Made by a program: the position numbers and the translations under genes. Positions 1-9,616 of a DNA stretch of 45,244 bases are shown in pieces. The stretch is from Dissophora ornata (lineage: Eukaryota > Mortierellomycota > Mortierellomycetes > Mortierellales > Mortierellaceae): NCBI GenBank assembly GCA_025201705.1, contig MU616758.1:1-45244 (forward strand), in the 5' to 3' direction. Numbering within the stretch: the stretch's first letter is position 1; every line of letters begins with the position of its first letter. The notes beneath the pieces are model-generated. The model saw only the letters and a list, made by a program, of their open reading frames with translations, searched no databases and had not been told where the DNA came from.

Positions 1-430
1 AAGAAGAAGAAGAAGAAGAAGAAGAAGAAGAAGAAGAAGAAGAAGAAGAAGAAGAAGAAGAAGAAGAAGAAGAAGAAAATGAAGAAGAAGAAGAAGAAGA
101 AGAAGAAAATGAAGAAAATGAAGAAAATGAAGAAAAAGAAGAAAAAAAAGAAAAAAAAGAAAAAGAAGAAGAAGAAATAGAACAGAAAAAAGAAAAAAGA
201 AAAAGAAATAAAAAGAAATAAGGAAAGAAGAAAAGAAGAAAAAGGAATGAGAAGAAAAAAGAAGGAAAAGGAAAAGAAGAAAGAAAAAAGGAAGAAAGAA
301 AAGAAAAAGAAATTGAGGCGAGAAAGGGAAGAGAGAAAAAGAATAAGAAAGGGAAAAAGAAAAAATGAATAAGAATAAAGAAAAAATAAAGGAAGGAGAA
401 AGGGAAGGGAGGAGAGGGAAAGGAAAAGAA
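1..430. repeat. GAA/AAG purine tract (microsatellite, degenerating rightwards)
   Basis: The first 78 bases are an almost pure AAG array. It degenerates to about 430 into A- and G-rich DNA with only scattered T and almost no C. The plus strand is therefore a near-uninterrupted polypurine tract, the class of sequence that can form triplex (H-DNA). It lies beyond the 3' end of the M28 peptidase gene. The left end is cut by the window, so the full length is unknown. I see no coding signal in it. Confidence 0.9.
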
Positions 431-757
431 ATTGAGAGAAGGGAAGAAAAAGAAAGACAATGAAAAAGAAATAGAGGCGAGGAATGGAAGGGGCCGAGGG
501 GAGGTGAAAAAAAGACGGAGGCCCAACCTTGCTAATTTCGATATTGTGAGGTCGTTGGACTGTACCCATTCCCATTCACGTTTGGAAATACACGTCTATG
601 ACGGCATGCTACAACTCAATTCTTTGGGGATGCAACCCTGCTCCTTTCTTTGCGTAGGAAGTTATTAACTTCATGTATTCAAATCGACCGTCGAGGATTT
701 ATTTTGTAGTCTCATTTTTTTTATCCTTTTCTACATACAGCCCATAGCAACTCGTCC
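431..757. other. intergenic DNA 3' of the M28 peptidase gene
   Basis: Mixed-composition DNA between the purine tract and the stop codon of the peptidase gene. It should hold that gene's 3' UTR on the minus strand. No recognisable gene; the short frame on the plus strand is a purine-tract artefact. Confidence 0.5.
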
Positions 758-2952
758 TTAAAGTTCAACGCGACTCTCAGCAGCAATATATGTCCAGATG
801 GCCATGACAGCTGCAGATTTTTTGACCTGATCCGGCGTGAACGCGCTCATCGTGTCAGCTTCGGTGTGGTGGTAGTAAAAGTATCCGCTATCGACCGGTC
901 GGCGAGGGGGGTCCTGGTTCTCGTCCTCATCATCGTCATCATCGTGATGAGGGTGCTTGCGGTGATGGCGATCGTGGCGGTGGTGGTGGTAACGATGATG
1001 ATCACCATCCTGCTCGTCAAGATTGCTCTCCTCCTCGCTCTCGCTCTTCTTCGCCTTTTTGATATAGTAGGGCGAAGTCGAGTATGGTAGTGGGAATGGG
1101 TCTGCAGGAGTGTACTGTGCGCATGCAACGCCTTGCTTGCATAATGGTGCAATATCCGCGCCAGATCCATTTGGCAAGACAAATTTGCCTGCGCCTTTAT
1201 AGCTCAAATCCTTTCTCGAACCCAGGAAGTGCTCCCCAGCGGCCGTCAAAAATTCGAACGAGTTTGTGGTAGGATCTTCTTCAGCACGGCGCCCTGCCGT
1301 GAATTTGATACCGTAGGGGTCAAAGACACCGCTGTCAGATTCGAATGCAAGGACGTGTCGGGTGGTATTGGTCTCCGGGTGGTTGGCAGCATAGACCCGT
1401 CCTCCTGGCGATCCGTTTTCCTCAGAAGTCCAAAACACAGCCCGGACAGTCCTACGAGGCGGTCGGTTCAACAAGCTCAATTGTCTCACAACCTCCCAGG
1501 CAATAAAGCAACCAGCGCCATCGTCTACGGCTCCGCTACCGACATCCCAGCTGTCAATATGGCCTCCAACAGCCACAATTTCCTCGGGCGACTCTCGTCC
1601 CTTCAATTCCACAATGATGTTTCTCGACACTCTGGACATCAATGCCGTTTCTGCGTTCATCGTCAGTTTGACTTTGGGCCATTCTGGGAATTTCTCGGGA
1701 TTCTCGCGGTGTCTCTTGAACGACCTCGCCAAAAGCTGTGCGTCTTCGACAGAGACCGATGCAGCGGGGATGTTAGTCGCATAGGAGTTGCCTGTGTGAG
1801 TTGACTGCAACGACACTGGACCAATCGACCTGACCAACACAGCGACCGCCCCATGTTCCTGAGCCCAAGTGGCGCCCATACCGCGGTAGATTACATCCGA
1901 GCCATAAGACTCGAACGGCTTGTTGTACACAACGATCCTTCCCTTCAACAATCCCTGCTCTGCGTATTGATCCAATTCGTCCTTGGAGGCCACCACGATG
2001 ATTTCGGCCTCAACTCCAAGATTTTCATTTGTTTGAGGGTCCACAGGCGTTGGAGGACTGAAGCCAAGACCGAGCATGTGGAGCTTGACAGGCCCACGTG
2101 TGGGCGAGAGGAAGTAGAGGGACTCTTCGTTGCGGGCCCAGTGATCAACAGTGACATCTTCAGTCGTGACGGAGAGACCATCGCCCTTGACTTGTTCAAC
2201 AATCCAGTCAATTGACTACATGAGCCAAAGCACGTTATTAAAGAATTTGTCATCCAGTTAGTTTTTGATAGAATTTAGAAGGTAGCGTTGGGTAGGTGAT
2301 AAGAACCTCGTGAGTAGTGTGCAAATTATGAGCACCAAATTAGGCCACGATCGCCCAATATGAGCCATATCGTCCTCACTGCAGGAGTAACGGCTAAAAT
2401 GAAAACACACCTTTTCGAGGCTCTCGGACCCAGCGATGCGGTTGCCGAAGGTGTCAGTCATCTCAGCCAGGCGATCCCACACAATGCTATATAGTCGAAG
2501 AAACACAGTGTGAGAAGAAAGGGAAGAAAACTGCAAGTCCCTGCTCCAAGCAATTGGTTGTAGCATGACGATTGCCGCAAAGGACACTGCTAGGGATAAA
2601 GACAGCATTACCTGGACTCAAGGCTTCCAGCGACAAGCTTTTCAACGTCGGCCTGCATATGGCTCTCAAACGTATACTTCGCCTTGTCCTTCTTGCCATG
2701 GCATCCTCCCTTTCCCCAGCGTCCTAGGCGGGTACGGGAGAAATCGAGGCCATTGTTGACCTCATCCTCAGAGTCGAAGGGCAGCCAGAAAAAGGTGTAA
2801 AGCGCAGCGGCAACGAGACCCAGCTTGAAGAGGCCGACACGGATCTTGCGACGGCGAGCAGTGGCATTGGCATTCGCATTCGCATGCGAATCAGCCCATT
2901 CGGCCTGTTCGACCGTTGTGGGTAAGGTAGAGTGTTTTGTTTTCTCGCTCAT
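758..2952 (-). CDS. membrane-anchored M28 family zinc metallopeptidase, carboxypeptidase Q-like
   Basis: Three exons, 2952-2612, 2486-2411 and 2215-758, give 624 residues with phases agreeing at both introns. The start is the ATG of MSEKTKHS; an upstream in-frame ATG would add a Lys-rich leader. A basic stretch (RRRK) followed by one hydrophobic segment near residues 45-62 predicts a type II signal anchor. A PA-like domain (about residues 225-300) is followed by the M28 core: GGHIDSWD (His358), VDDGAG (Asp370), TSEEN (Glu404/405), ESDSG (Asp433) and YHHTEADT (His588/589). These are the two-zinc ligands and general base of the family, in carboxypeptidase Q order. The expected role is cleavage of dipeptides or N-terminal residues in the secretory or vacuolar lumen. 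Between the fourth and last ligands sits an odd Glu/His/Asp-rich insert (about residues 527-582). Family call firm, substrate inferred. Confidence 0.9.
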
Positions 2953-3358
2953 TCTTTCTCCAAGGAAGTCGTGGGGGAGGTTGTTGATGGGAAAGAGAAA
3001 GAGTTTTTTTTTTTTTTTCGTTTTCCCAGCGTATGGCACCATTTAAGGAAACCCTCAGGAGACACAAAAACCGCCGTCTAGGGATCATCAGTTGGACGAA
3101 CTATCTCTTCGCATCTTTCCCACAATCTACCCCAATGTACCCCTCTGTACTCCTTTATTCATGCCACGAAAGTTTCAATTGTCCTCTCCCCTGAAGTGAA
3201 AAAAGGTCCTTTACATATTATTACCAATCGTTTACATTGAGAACAAGGACATGAGAAGGCCTTTTTGAGAAAACAAAAAATCATATTTCTTTTCACAAGG
3301 TTTATTTTGTGAGCAAAGGCTAAGGGTAAGATTACAGGTCCAGGAAGGCAACAATTCT
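2953..3358. other. short intergenic stretch between M28 peptidase and uL2 genes
   Basis: Holds the 5' UTR/promoter of the peptidase gene and the 3' UTR of uL2, both on the minus strand. A T18-like run lies near 3005-3020. No gene seen. Confidence 0.5.
3301..3306 (-). terminator. poly(A) signal AATAAA of the uL2 gene
   Basis: The minus strand reads AATAAA about 53 nt past the uL2 stop codon, a normal distance for a fungal polyadenylation hexamer. Assignment is by position only. Confidence 0.5.
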
Positions 3359-4931
3359 TTACTCCTTGAGCTTCTTGGAACCGCGAAGCAAACCGGTACG
3401 ACGGGCAGCAATGAGACCAGACTTCTGACCGGGGACGGCATCGCGAGCGATGGTCGAGGCGTGACCAATGTGCTGGTGGTTTCCTCCTCCTGTTAGTCAC
3501 CAAAAGAAAGAGACAAAACAGTTGAAGAATGAGTGAGTATTTCGCTTTTCCATTTCTGTGAAACAGTTCACTCTTAAATGCAACAAATAACGTACCGTGG
3601 GGATGGTCGACGCTGTGAAATTTGAATTCCGACGCCGAGAAGTCAGTGAGGAAGAGAGAAAGAGTCGGCAGGAGTTTGATTAGCAAAAAACCCCCGGATA
3701 CTATAATATCTTCGCAACAGAACAAAAAAGCAGATACATCGTCTGATACATACGGGTTCATAGCAACACCACGAGTCTTGGGCCACGAGTTGCGCTTGAC
3801 GCGGTACTTGTGGTAAGCACGACCGGCCTTCAAGAGGGGCTTGTCAATACGACCACCTCCAGCAACAATACCGACGGTGGCACGAGCGGTGGAGAAAACG
3901 ACCTTCTTGGCACCAGAGGGGAGCTTGATGCGGGTCTTGCCATCATCGGTGTTGTGGCCGATGACGGTGGCGTAACCTCCCGAGGTACGGGCAAGAGCAC
4001 CACGGTCACCAACGGTTTCCTCGACGTTGCAGACAACGGTACCCTCGGGCATGGAGCCCAAAGGAAGAACGTTACCGATGTTCAAGGCAGCCTTCTTACC
4101 GCAGTAGATGAACTGGCCAGTGTAGGTACCCTCTATTAGTAGGCAAATCAAGAGAGAGAGAGACATCGTATTAGTATATCGGCTAGATAGTAGCTTTGAC
4201 AAGTCAGAGGCGGGAGGTGGCGACGTCTACTCACCAGTGGCGATGAAGGTCTCAGTGCGCATCTTGTATCTATAAAAAAGCAACAGAAAAAAATCATTAC
4301 GCATGTTAGATCTCAAGGTCGCGGAACATCGCCAAATCAGAGTCCATTAGTGGTGTCCTGCTTGGATCACACGGTCGAATGTAGTATCGCAATCGAGTAT
4401 CCGTCAACCGTCCTTATTTTCAACGGAGAGCGTCGATTGCAGCGAGGACAACCAATAACTAGAGTTCTCCAAGCATGCCAAACAGTTCCAAAGGGAGACA
4501 GCTCTGTTCTCGACTGTCAAAGTGTTGTTCCTCCTTGACGAGTCAATAGTGAAATAGTGGTACTGATCCTGCAGTTGCATACACAAAAAAAACTGTCGTT
4601 CCAGAAGCTCTTTCCAGTGTCCCATGTGTCGAGAGCGACCGCCACCCAAGTCGATGTTGAGGTTGCTCCATCGTCCACTAGTATCTTCCTTTGTCAGGCG
4701 TCGGTAGTTTGTTGTCGTCGATTATTACCTGTAGGGATCACGGAACTGAACCTTGGCGAGGGGGGCGCCACGACCGGGGTCGTGGATAACCTCCTTGACG
4801 ATTCCACGAATGTAACCGGTACGCTCGGCGAAATCAAGGGAGCGCAACTTGGCGGCACCCTTGCGCAGACGAGTGTGCGACTTGAAGATTCCTCCGGGAC
4901 CCTTACGCTGAGCACGAATGACACGACCCAT
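3359..4931 (-). CDS. RPL8: 60S ribosomal protein uL2 (RPL8; yeast L2)
   Basis: Five exons, 4931-4729, 4269-4235, 4132-3754, 3612-3596 and 3489-3359, join in phase to a 254-residue protein, the usual eukaryotic length. It starts [11 protein letters not shown], contains the Gly-rich peptidyl-transferase-proximal segment reconstructed across exons 3-5 ([17 protein letters not shown]), and ends in a basic tail (SKKLKE). uL2 is needed for subunit association and peptidyl-transferase centre structure in the large subunit. Exon 4 is a 17-nt microexon and exon 2 only 35 nt. Intron 1 is the longest (458 nt). Its neighbours on the same strand are other housekeeping genes. Confidence 0.97.
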
Positions 4932-5909
4932 TTTCTAGCAAATCAGAGAGAGATTTTTTTGTCCAGAAGGGCGGATTAGACTGAGGTAATGAAATTGGTG
5001 AAAACTCAAAGATCCGCTGTTGAGTGAATGGTATGAATCAAGTATTCGTCCACGATAGATTGCGATGCAGACTAAATCCTGTGAAGCGATCCTTCATCCT
5101 GCAGGACAAGTAAAAGTCGGCATGATTCCTCCTCTCCAAGTCATGGTCATGTTTAACACCAGATGCGGTTTGCTGCACATATGGATCGTTGATATTGTGT
5201 TGACAAGGTTGTGTCCGATAATGCTAGTTACTGTCCTTCCGAGTCAGACATTGTGTTGGCTTGATTTAAGTCCTTGTTGTTGTTTGAACAATCGAGCAGG
5301 AAAGTCGATTTATGCCATCCCGTAGATGTGCCATGTTTGTGAATGATTTTCGCCAAGCGTTCTTTCTGATCCTGAATCGGAAATTATCGCCGACGGTGGA
5401 GGGACGCATTGTTCGATGGATAGTGCATTGGATGGATCCATCGATGGATCACCGACACTGAGAAAGTGGATTTTCACTGCATAAAAGTAAGCCAGCACTC
5501 ACAACTTTAAAAAATCGTGGAAAGAGAGGGTTCGAATAATTTTGGGTCAGTGAATCCTCATATGGAATCGGGTGACTTTGAAATATTGGTCACGTGAATC
5601 CCCCACGCCCGCAATGGATTCTCGAGCGCACAGCACTTCGGGCACCTGCTTCGCCTTGCGCTGCAAGCACGATTAATAGCGAAGTCTTCAAGCCTTGAGA
5701 CTTCAGGATACAAGCGACATGACTGACTATACACATGTTTCAAATTGCACGGACGACAACGAAGTAGCTGCTGACAATTATGATTGTACATTGACGTGCT
5801 ATGATCTTACACGGGTCCCACTACATTTCTATCACCCTCACAACCCCCCTATCCTCCCTTTAGAAAACAGGATCCTACTAGCAATTCTCTTTCTTCTATC
5901 TCGTCTTCT
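4932..5909. other. intergenic region: uL2 promoter and eIF3f 3' UTR
   Basis: About 1 kb with no credible frame. The part next to 4931 should hold the uL2 promoter and leader. A perfect 12-bp palindrome GATGGATCCATC lies at 5431-5442, followed at once by another GATGGATC half. No RNA gene was recognised. Confidence 0.5.
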
Positions 5910-7294
5910 TTACATCAACTTCTCGAGCCTCTTTGCAACCGCCAACTGAGTTCTCGTCATGTTGGCAAGGTAGATGACCATCAACAGATCCTGGAGGTGA
6001 GAGTTGAACATCTTCTCGAACTCAGCGGCATCAACCTTGGGCACCACGCTGACAGTATCCATCAGGTAACGGCCCACAGTGTTGTTTGCGGGAACAGTTC
6101 CTGCAAGGACTGCATCCACGTATTCCGATACACGCTCCAACATGTGCTGAACCTCAATCACTGCGCGCTCCAAGTTGTCCATGTCCGAGAGCAATGTAGT
6201 TGATTCGCTGTCAGTGTTCTTAGCGCTAGCGAGGAGTTCGACTATTTGATCGGCGTTGTAAAGAGGACAGATTAATCAGGGGTAAGTCAGCAATTTGGTC
6301 CTTTCGGTAGCTCCTTACGCCAATGAGAACACGGTATTCAAGGTGACATCTTTCGCAACTTACGTCCAGCTCTCTCAGCCTTGAAGTACTTAACATCGCA
6401 AGGAATGGGGATAAACATGCAGTTGTCGGCTTTGGATGTAATTCCAACAGGAGCGGAGATATAGGTCTTGACGCCCAAGCGCTCGTTGGACAAGGCAGTG
6501 TCCATCGTCAGGTGGACAGCAGGGAAAGACGAAACCTCCTTCTGGTAAAAGTCGTGGATCAAAGCAGAGTAAGAGTTGAGATTGGCACCAGTGGCGTACC
6601 TATTTGTTTTGCAATTGATGACGATTGTCAGATTCTATGCGATCCATGCATATCCCTGATTGCACTCAATTGTGTGTACGCGAACCGGCTTCAAATGCTC
6701 ACCATCCAACAATGACCTCCTTGGGGTTGACCTGCTTGTGGAGATCAAACATGGTGCGGTGGTACTCCATGTCAACCTCGACCTGAGAGAATTAAAAGGA
6801 AATATTCACAGCGAAAGGCATTAGCTTAGCCCATTCCATGATAGCAGCAGTATCGCGACATTTTCCACACAAGTGGAGTTTCTCCAGCAATATCCTTGCG
6901 TCACACATCCATGCTCTGAAAAGCACTCTCACGGTTGCTGATTTTCTAATATGGTGGTGGTAGAGATCTCGAACAGGGACCGTGCGAGAAGCTTTTTTTG
7001 TTTCAAGCTCTGGATTATTACCTGGTCCTCAGCCTCGTGATGGGGGACAGGGTAGCATCCCTTAATCTCGACCTCGGAGCCATCCTCGCTGCGGACACCC
7101 AAGAGGGTACCAATGACTCTGTCCTGATCAGCGTTGCGGCGCAGGTAGTGATCAAGAATGCTGAAGAACACCAGGGGGTTGACGCTGGTGGAGAAGGCTC
7201 TGGGCTGGGCCAAGGTCACGGCGGGGGCAGTGGCGCTGGCAACAGTGTGCACGGCTGGGAGAGCCAGGTGCAGGGTCGAGGTGTTGTCCATCAT
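5910..7294 (-). CDS. EIF3F: eukaryotic translation initiation factor 3 subunit F (eIF3f)
   Basis: Four exons, 7294-7022, 6782-6703, 6599-6364 and 6241-5910, give 306 residues with matching phases. After an Ala/Thr-rich N-terminus an MPN (JAB/PAD-1) domain begins near residue 35 ([16 protein letters not shown], then [10 protein letters not shown]). It continues with [12 protein letters not shown] across the exon 2/3 junction and HLTMDTAL. The family's typical C-terminal helices follow ([16 protein letters not shown] and [17 protein letters not shown]). There is no catalytic HxHx7Sx2D JAMM set, as expected for the non-catalytic MPN subunit of eIF3, which helps recruit the 43S complex. Two ATGs are adjacent at the start (MMDN). 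Strong identification. Confidence 0.96.
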
Positions 7295-8340
7295 GATTTC
7301 TAAACTGTCGAGGTGGAAAATGGATGGATGCTGAGAGCGGATGTCAAATCGACCAGCACAGGATCCAATGTCATAAAAAAATACAACGACCCACAGAAAA
7401 ATCTCAACACAACATTGTTTGCGATTAAATCCATCTTCCGTGACGTATCATAAGGGGGAAAAAAAAAAAAAAAAAAAAAGGCACGATTGCTATGAAGATA
7501 TCATTTTTTTTTTTTGGCCGTACTCAAATATCCCCAGACTAGTTCTCACTGAACAAAATTTTATTTTAAATTTTGACCTTTCATTGTTGTAGGGGGGACA
7601 CAGGCTTATAGAACTAGATAGTCCTCAATGGCTTGGTTGCTCGGAATAACACGCTGTCACGGACACTACACACACACACACCCACACTGTGGAAGGGGAG
7701 GTCAGCTCAAAGACCAGCGCTCGATGTCAAAAGAAAGACAAGGAGCACTCTGGGGCCTGTCCTCAGCTGCCTCTTATACCTTCCCAGTGCACTCCATCAC
7801 GTGGAGTAGCTAACTAGTCGCTAATTCACCATCTCGCTGTGAGAAGAAAGGAGCACACGTCTAGTCCACTGCGGCCGAACAGTGGCTCTTCTTTCAGCGC
7901 TGTAGACGGTTCTGAAAGGGTATCTAAGAGACACCACCAATCTAAAGAGAAGACGACTGCCACTCTTGATCAATGGGAGACAAGGAGACAAGAAGTCTCG
8001 TGGAGGCTAGGACCGAACTTCTGCGAACGAGAGTAATGGCACGTGTAGTACACACACATCTGGGTGGTACTGTGGCTCCAGCCAACATCGCTGTTATGAA
8101 AAACGTCTCTCTCAGGATATCATCACTCGCGTCCAGGCGCATGAATAAGCACGTCGGAATCTGCGCAAAGAAAATTATAAGGACTCCAAAAGTCGATCAA
8201 ATGGCGTGTTATTGTTCCAGATAGTTGAAAGAGTACGCCGATGGCATCCAGGCATCAAGTAATGGGAGGCATGCGTGTGCAAGACGGAGGCGAGACGTGG
8301 ACAATGGGGCAGGCGGGAGATAAGGAGTTGTGGTTATAAC
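7295..8340. other. intergenic region upstream of eIF3f
   Basis: Holds the eIF3f promoter (minus strand). An A21 run lies at 7459-7479, a T run near 7505-7515, and a CRE-like half-site TGACGTAT at 7441-7448. The remainder has only short frames without recognisable domains. No RNA gene seen. Confidence 0.45.
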
Positions 8341-8354
8341 TCTTTGGGTACATC

Positions 8355-8445
8355 TTTGTAGTCCATTTATGGGTTCATAACAATTACAATAGCGCGATCA
8401 GTGGCAGTGTAACAAAAGGTTTTTGTGCATGTTGATATCACATTG
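8355..8445 (+). repeat. left copy of a diverged direct repeat flanking the minisatellite
   Basis: Matches 8591-8691 in the same orientation. The best-kept core is 8394-8436 against 8639-8680 (GCGATCAGTGGCAGTGTAAC against GCGATCAGTCGCAGTGTAAC, then AAAAGG and GCATGTTGAT). An upstream TCCATTT..GT/GGGTT..TAACAAT stretch is also shared, with small indels. Confidence 0.8.
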
Positions 8446-8550
8446 TGCATGTCGATGTCGCATTGTGCATGTCGATGTCGCATTGTGCATGTCGATGTCG
8501 CATTGTGCATGTCGATGTCGCATTGTGCATGTCGATGTCGCATTGTGCAT
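8441..8550 (+). repeat. 20-bp minisatellite, 5.5 perfect units
   Basis: The unit CATTGTGCATGTCGATGTCG is repeated five times without a mismatch (8441-8540), plus half a unit. A degenerate unit sits just before it (8421-8440). The period is not a multiple of three, so the open frames crossing it are artefacts of the repeat rather than coding evidence. Confidence 0.97.
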
Positions 8551-8590
8551 TTTGTGGATTTGCAACTTTTCCAATGGAGTAGGATATCTC

Positions 8591-8691
8591 CTTGTCCATT
8601 TGTGGACTTGTAACAATATCTACAATGTTTGTGAAAGAGCGATCAGTCGCAGTGTAACAAAAGGGTTTGCGCATGTTGATGGCGGCATTGG
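8591..8691 (+). repeat. right copy of the diverged direct repeat
   Basis: Partner of 8355-8445. The array between the two copies suggests that a duplicated segment was later expanded at one edge, because its internal GTGCATG.TGAT matches the array unit. Confidence 0.8.
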
Positions 8692-8714
8692 AAGCAAAGG
8701 CTTCCATATTTTTA

Positions 8715-8722
8715 CATATAAA
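8715..8722 (+). promoter_or_regulatory. candidate TATA box (CATATAAA)
   Basis: A TATA-like element lies about 415 nt before the ATG of the nuclease-like fragment. It is followed by a pyrimidine-rich stretch with CTTC repeats, resembling a fungal leader, and by a possible leader intron from about 8862 (GTATGT) to 9126 (CTACAG). Position-based inference only. Confidence 0.35.
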
Positions 8723-9133
8723 TGGCGGGTGCCTGCACCTTTTTTTTCTTTCTGTATCGACCCCAACTTCCTTCCTTCCTTCCTTCCTACGCCAGCAATT
8801 CAACATCACAACCTCTCCTTCTGCTTCCTTCCAAGACCTTGGCTACTGGTATAGTGTACAAAGTATGTCTTCTTAGAGTGTGTAATTGCGCCCTGTATTG
8901 TCTAGCACAAAATGGCCAACTCATCATTTTTGTACCAGAACTTTCGTGTCCGTCGTCTTTCTAGACGCGAACCTCCTTCTAGACACGAAATCCCGAAACT
9001 CTCGTACCCGTCTCGTTAGTCATATTTATACAAACCTGTAAGTCATCGATTCCTGTACTGCAGGGCAATTCACACTCTCGTGCCCATTCTTTGCTTGCTA
9101 ACCCTCTTCTTTTTTCCTCACTACAGTTTCATT

Positions 9134-9310
9134 ATGGGTGTGCAGGGGGCGTCTGCATACCAACGAGGCCATGGCTTTGAGGGAGAGCAGGTCGACCTGG
9201 CCCTTGAAAACACTCACATCCATGTGGACATCCTGCCCGCCTTTTATTCCTATAACGTCGCTTCTATTCCGCGTTTTTCGCAGAAAAAGCGACCCGTGTC
9301 CTGTCTGTAG
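9134..9310 (+). pseudogene. probable 5' fragment of an XPG/FEN1-type nuclease gene
   Basis: A 58-codon frame opens with MGVQGASAYQRGHGF and contains HIHVDILPAFYSY. The MGVxG start and a following short hydrophobic strand with an Asp (xVDx) are the signature of the N-terminal XPG/FEN1 (PIN-like) nuclease domain, whose first metal-binding Asp lies in this strand. The frame then ends at a stop, and I find none of the downstream motifs before the convergent mitoferrin gene. It sits behind an apparent TATA box and a spliceable leader. I read it as the promoter-proximal end of a truncated copy. The alternative is a chance frame; the match is short. Confidence 0.35.
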
Positions 9311-9616
9311 CAAAGAGAGGGACCGTGACCACAATGGTGCAACCAGCGTGGCACGTAAAGCTCTGTGTGGAAGAGAGCACAGTATTATGTATACATAGTG
9401 TACGAGTACTATATTGGCATTTGACTCGACAATCTACAAGTAGCTTAGCTCAGTCAGTATTTGAGAGGAGCCAATAATATGAAAACAACTAACCTATCGT
9501 ACAAACAGAGAGAAGGGACAACATTTTTGGGGAAAGAACAAGAGAGTTGAGAGTGAAAGAAAGACTATAAAAACAAAATTGGGCTCGGGAAGGCCAATTG
9601 AAAGACGAGAAGACAG
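9311..9616. other. short intergenic stretch 3' of the mitoferrin gene
   Basis: Contains the mitoferrin 3' UTR on the minus strand and the end of the nuclease-like fragment. No separate gene seen. Confidence 0.5.

Noticed and set aside
432..668. Lys/Arg-rich open frame at the purine tract
   Set aside because: Composition follows the GAA repeat; no conserved features and no splice partner.
8398..8854. Open frames on both strands across the 20-bp minisatellite
   Set aside because: The repeat lacks stops in several frames, so open frames arise automatically; the period is not a multiple of three.
9438..9475. tRNA-like A/D-arm sequence (TAGCTTAGCTCAGTCAGT)
   Set aside because: No anticodon stem, T-loop (GTTCRA) or acceptor pairing follows.
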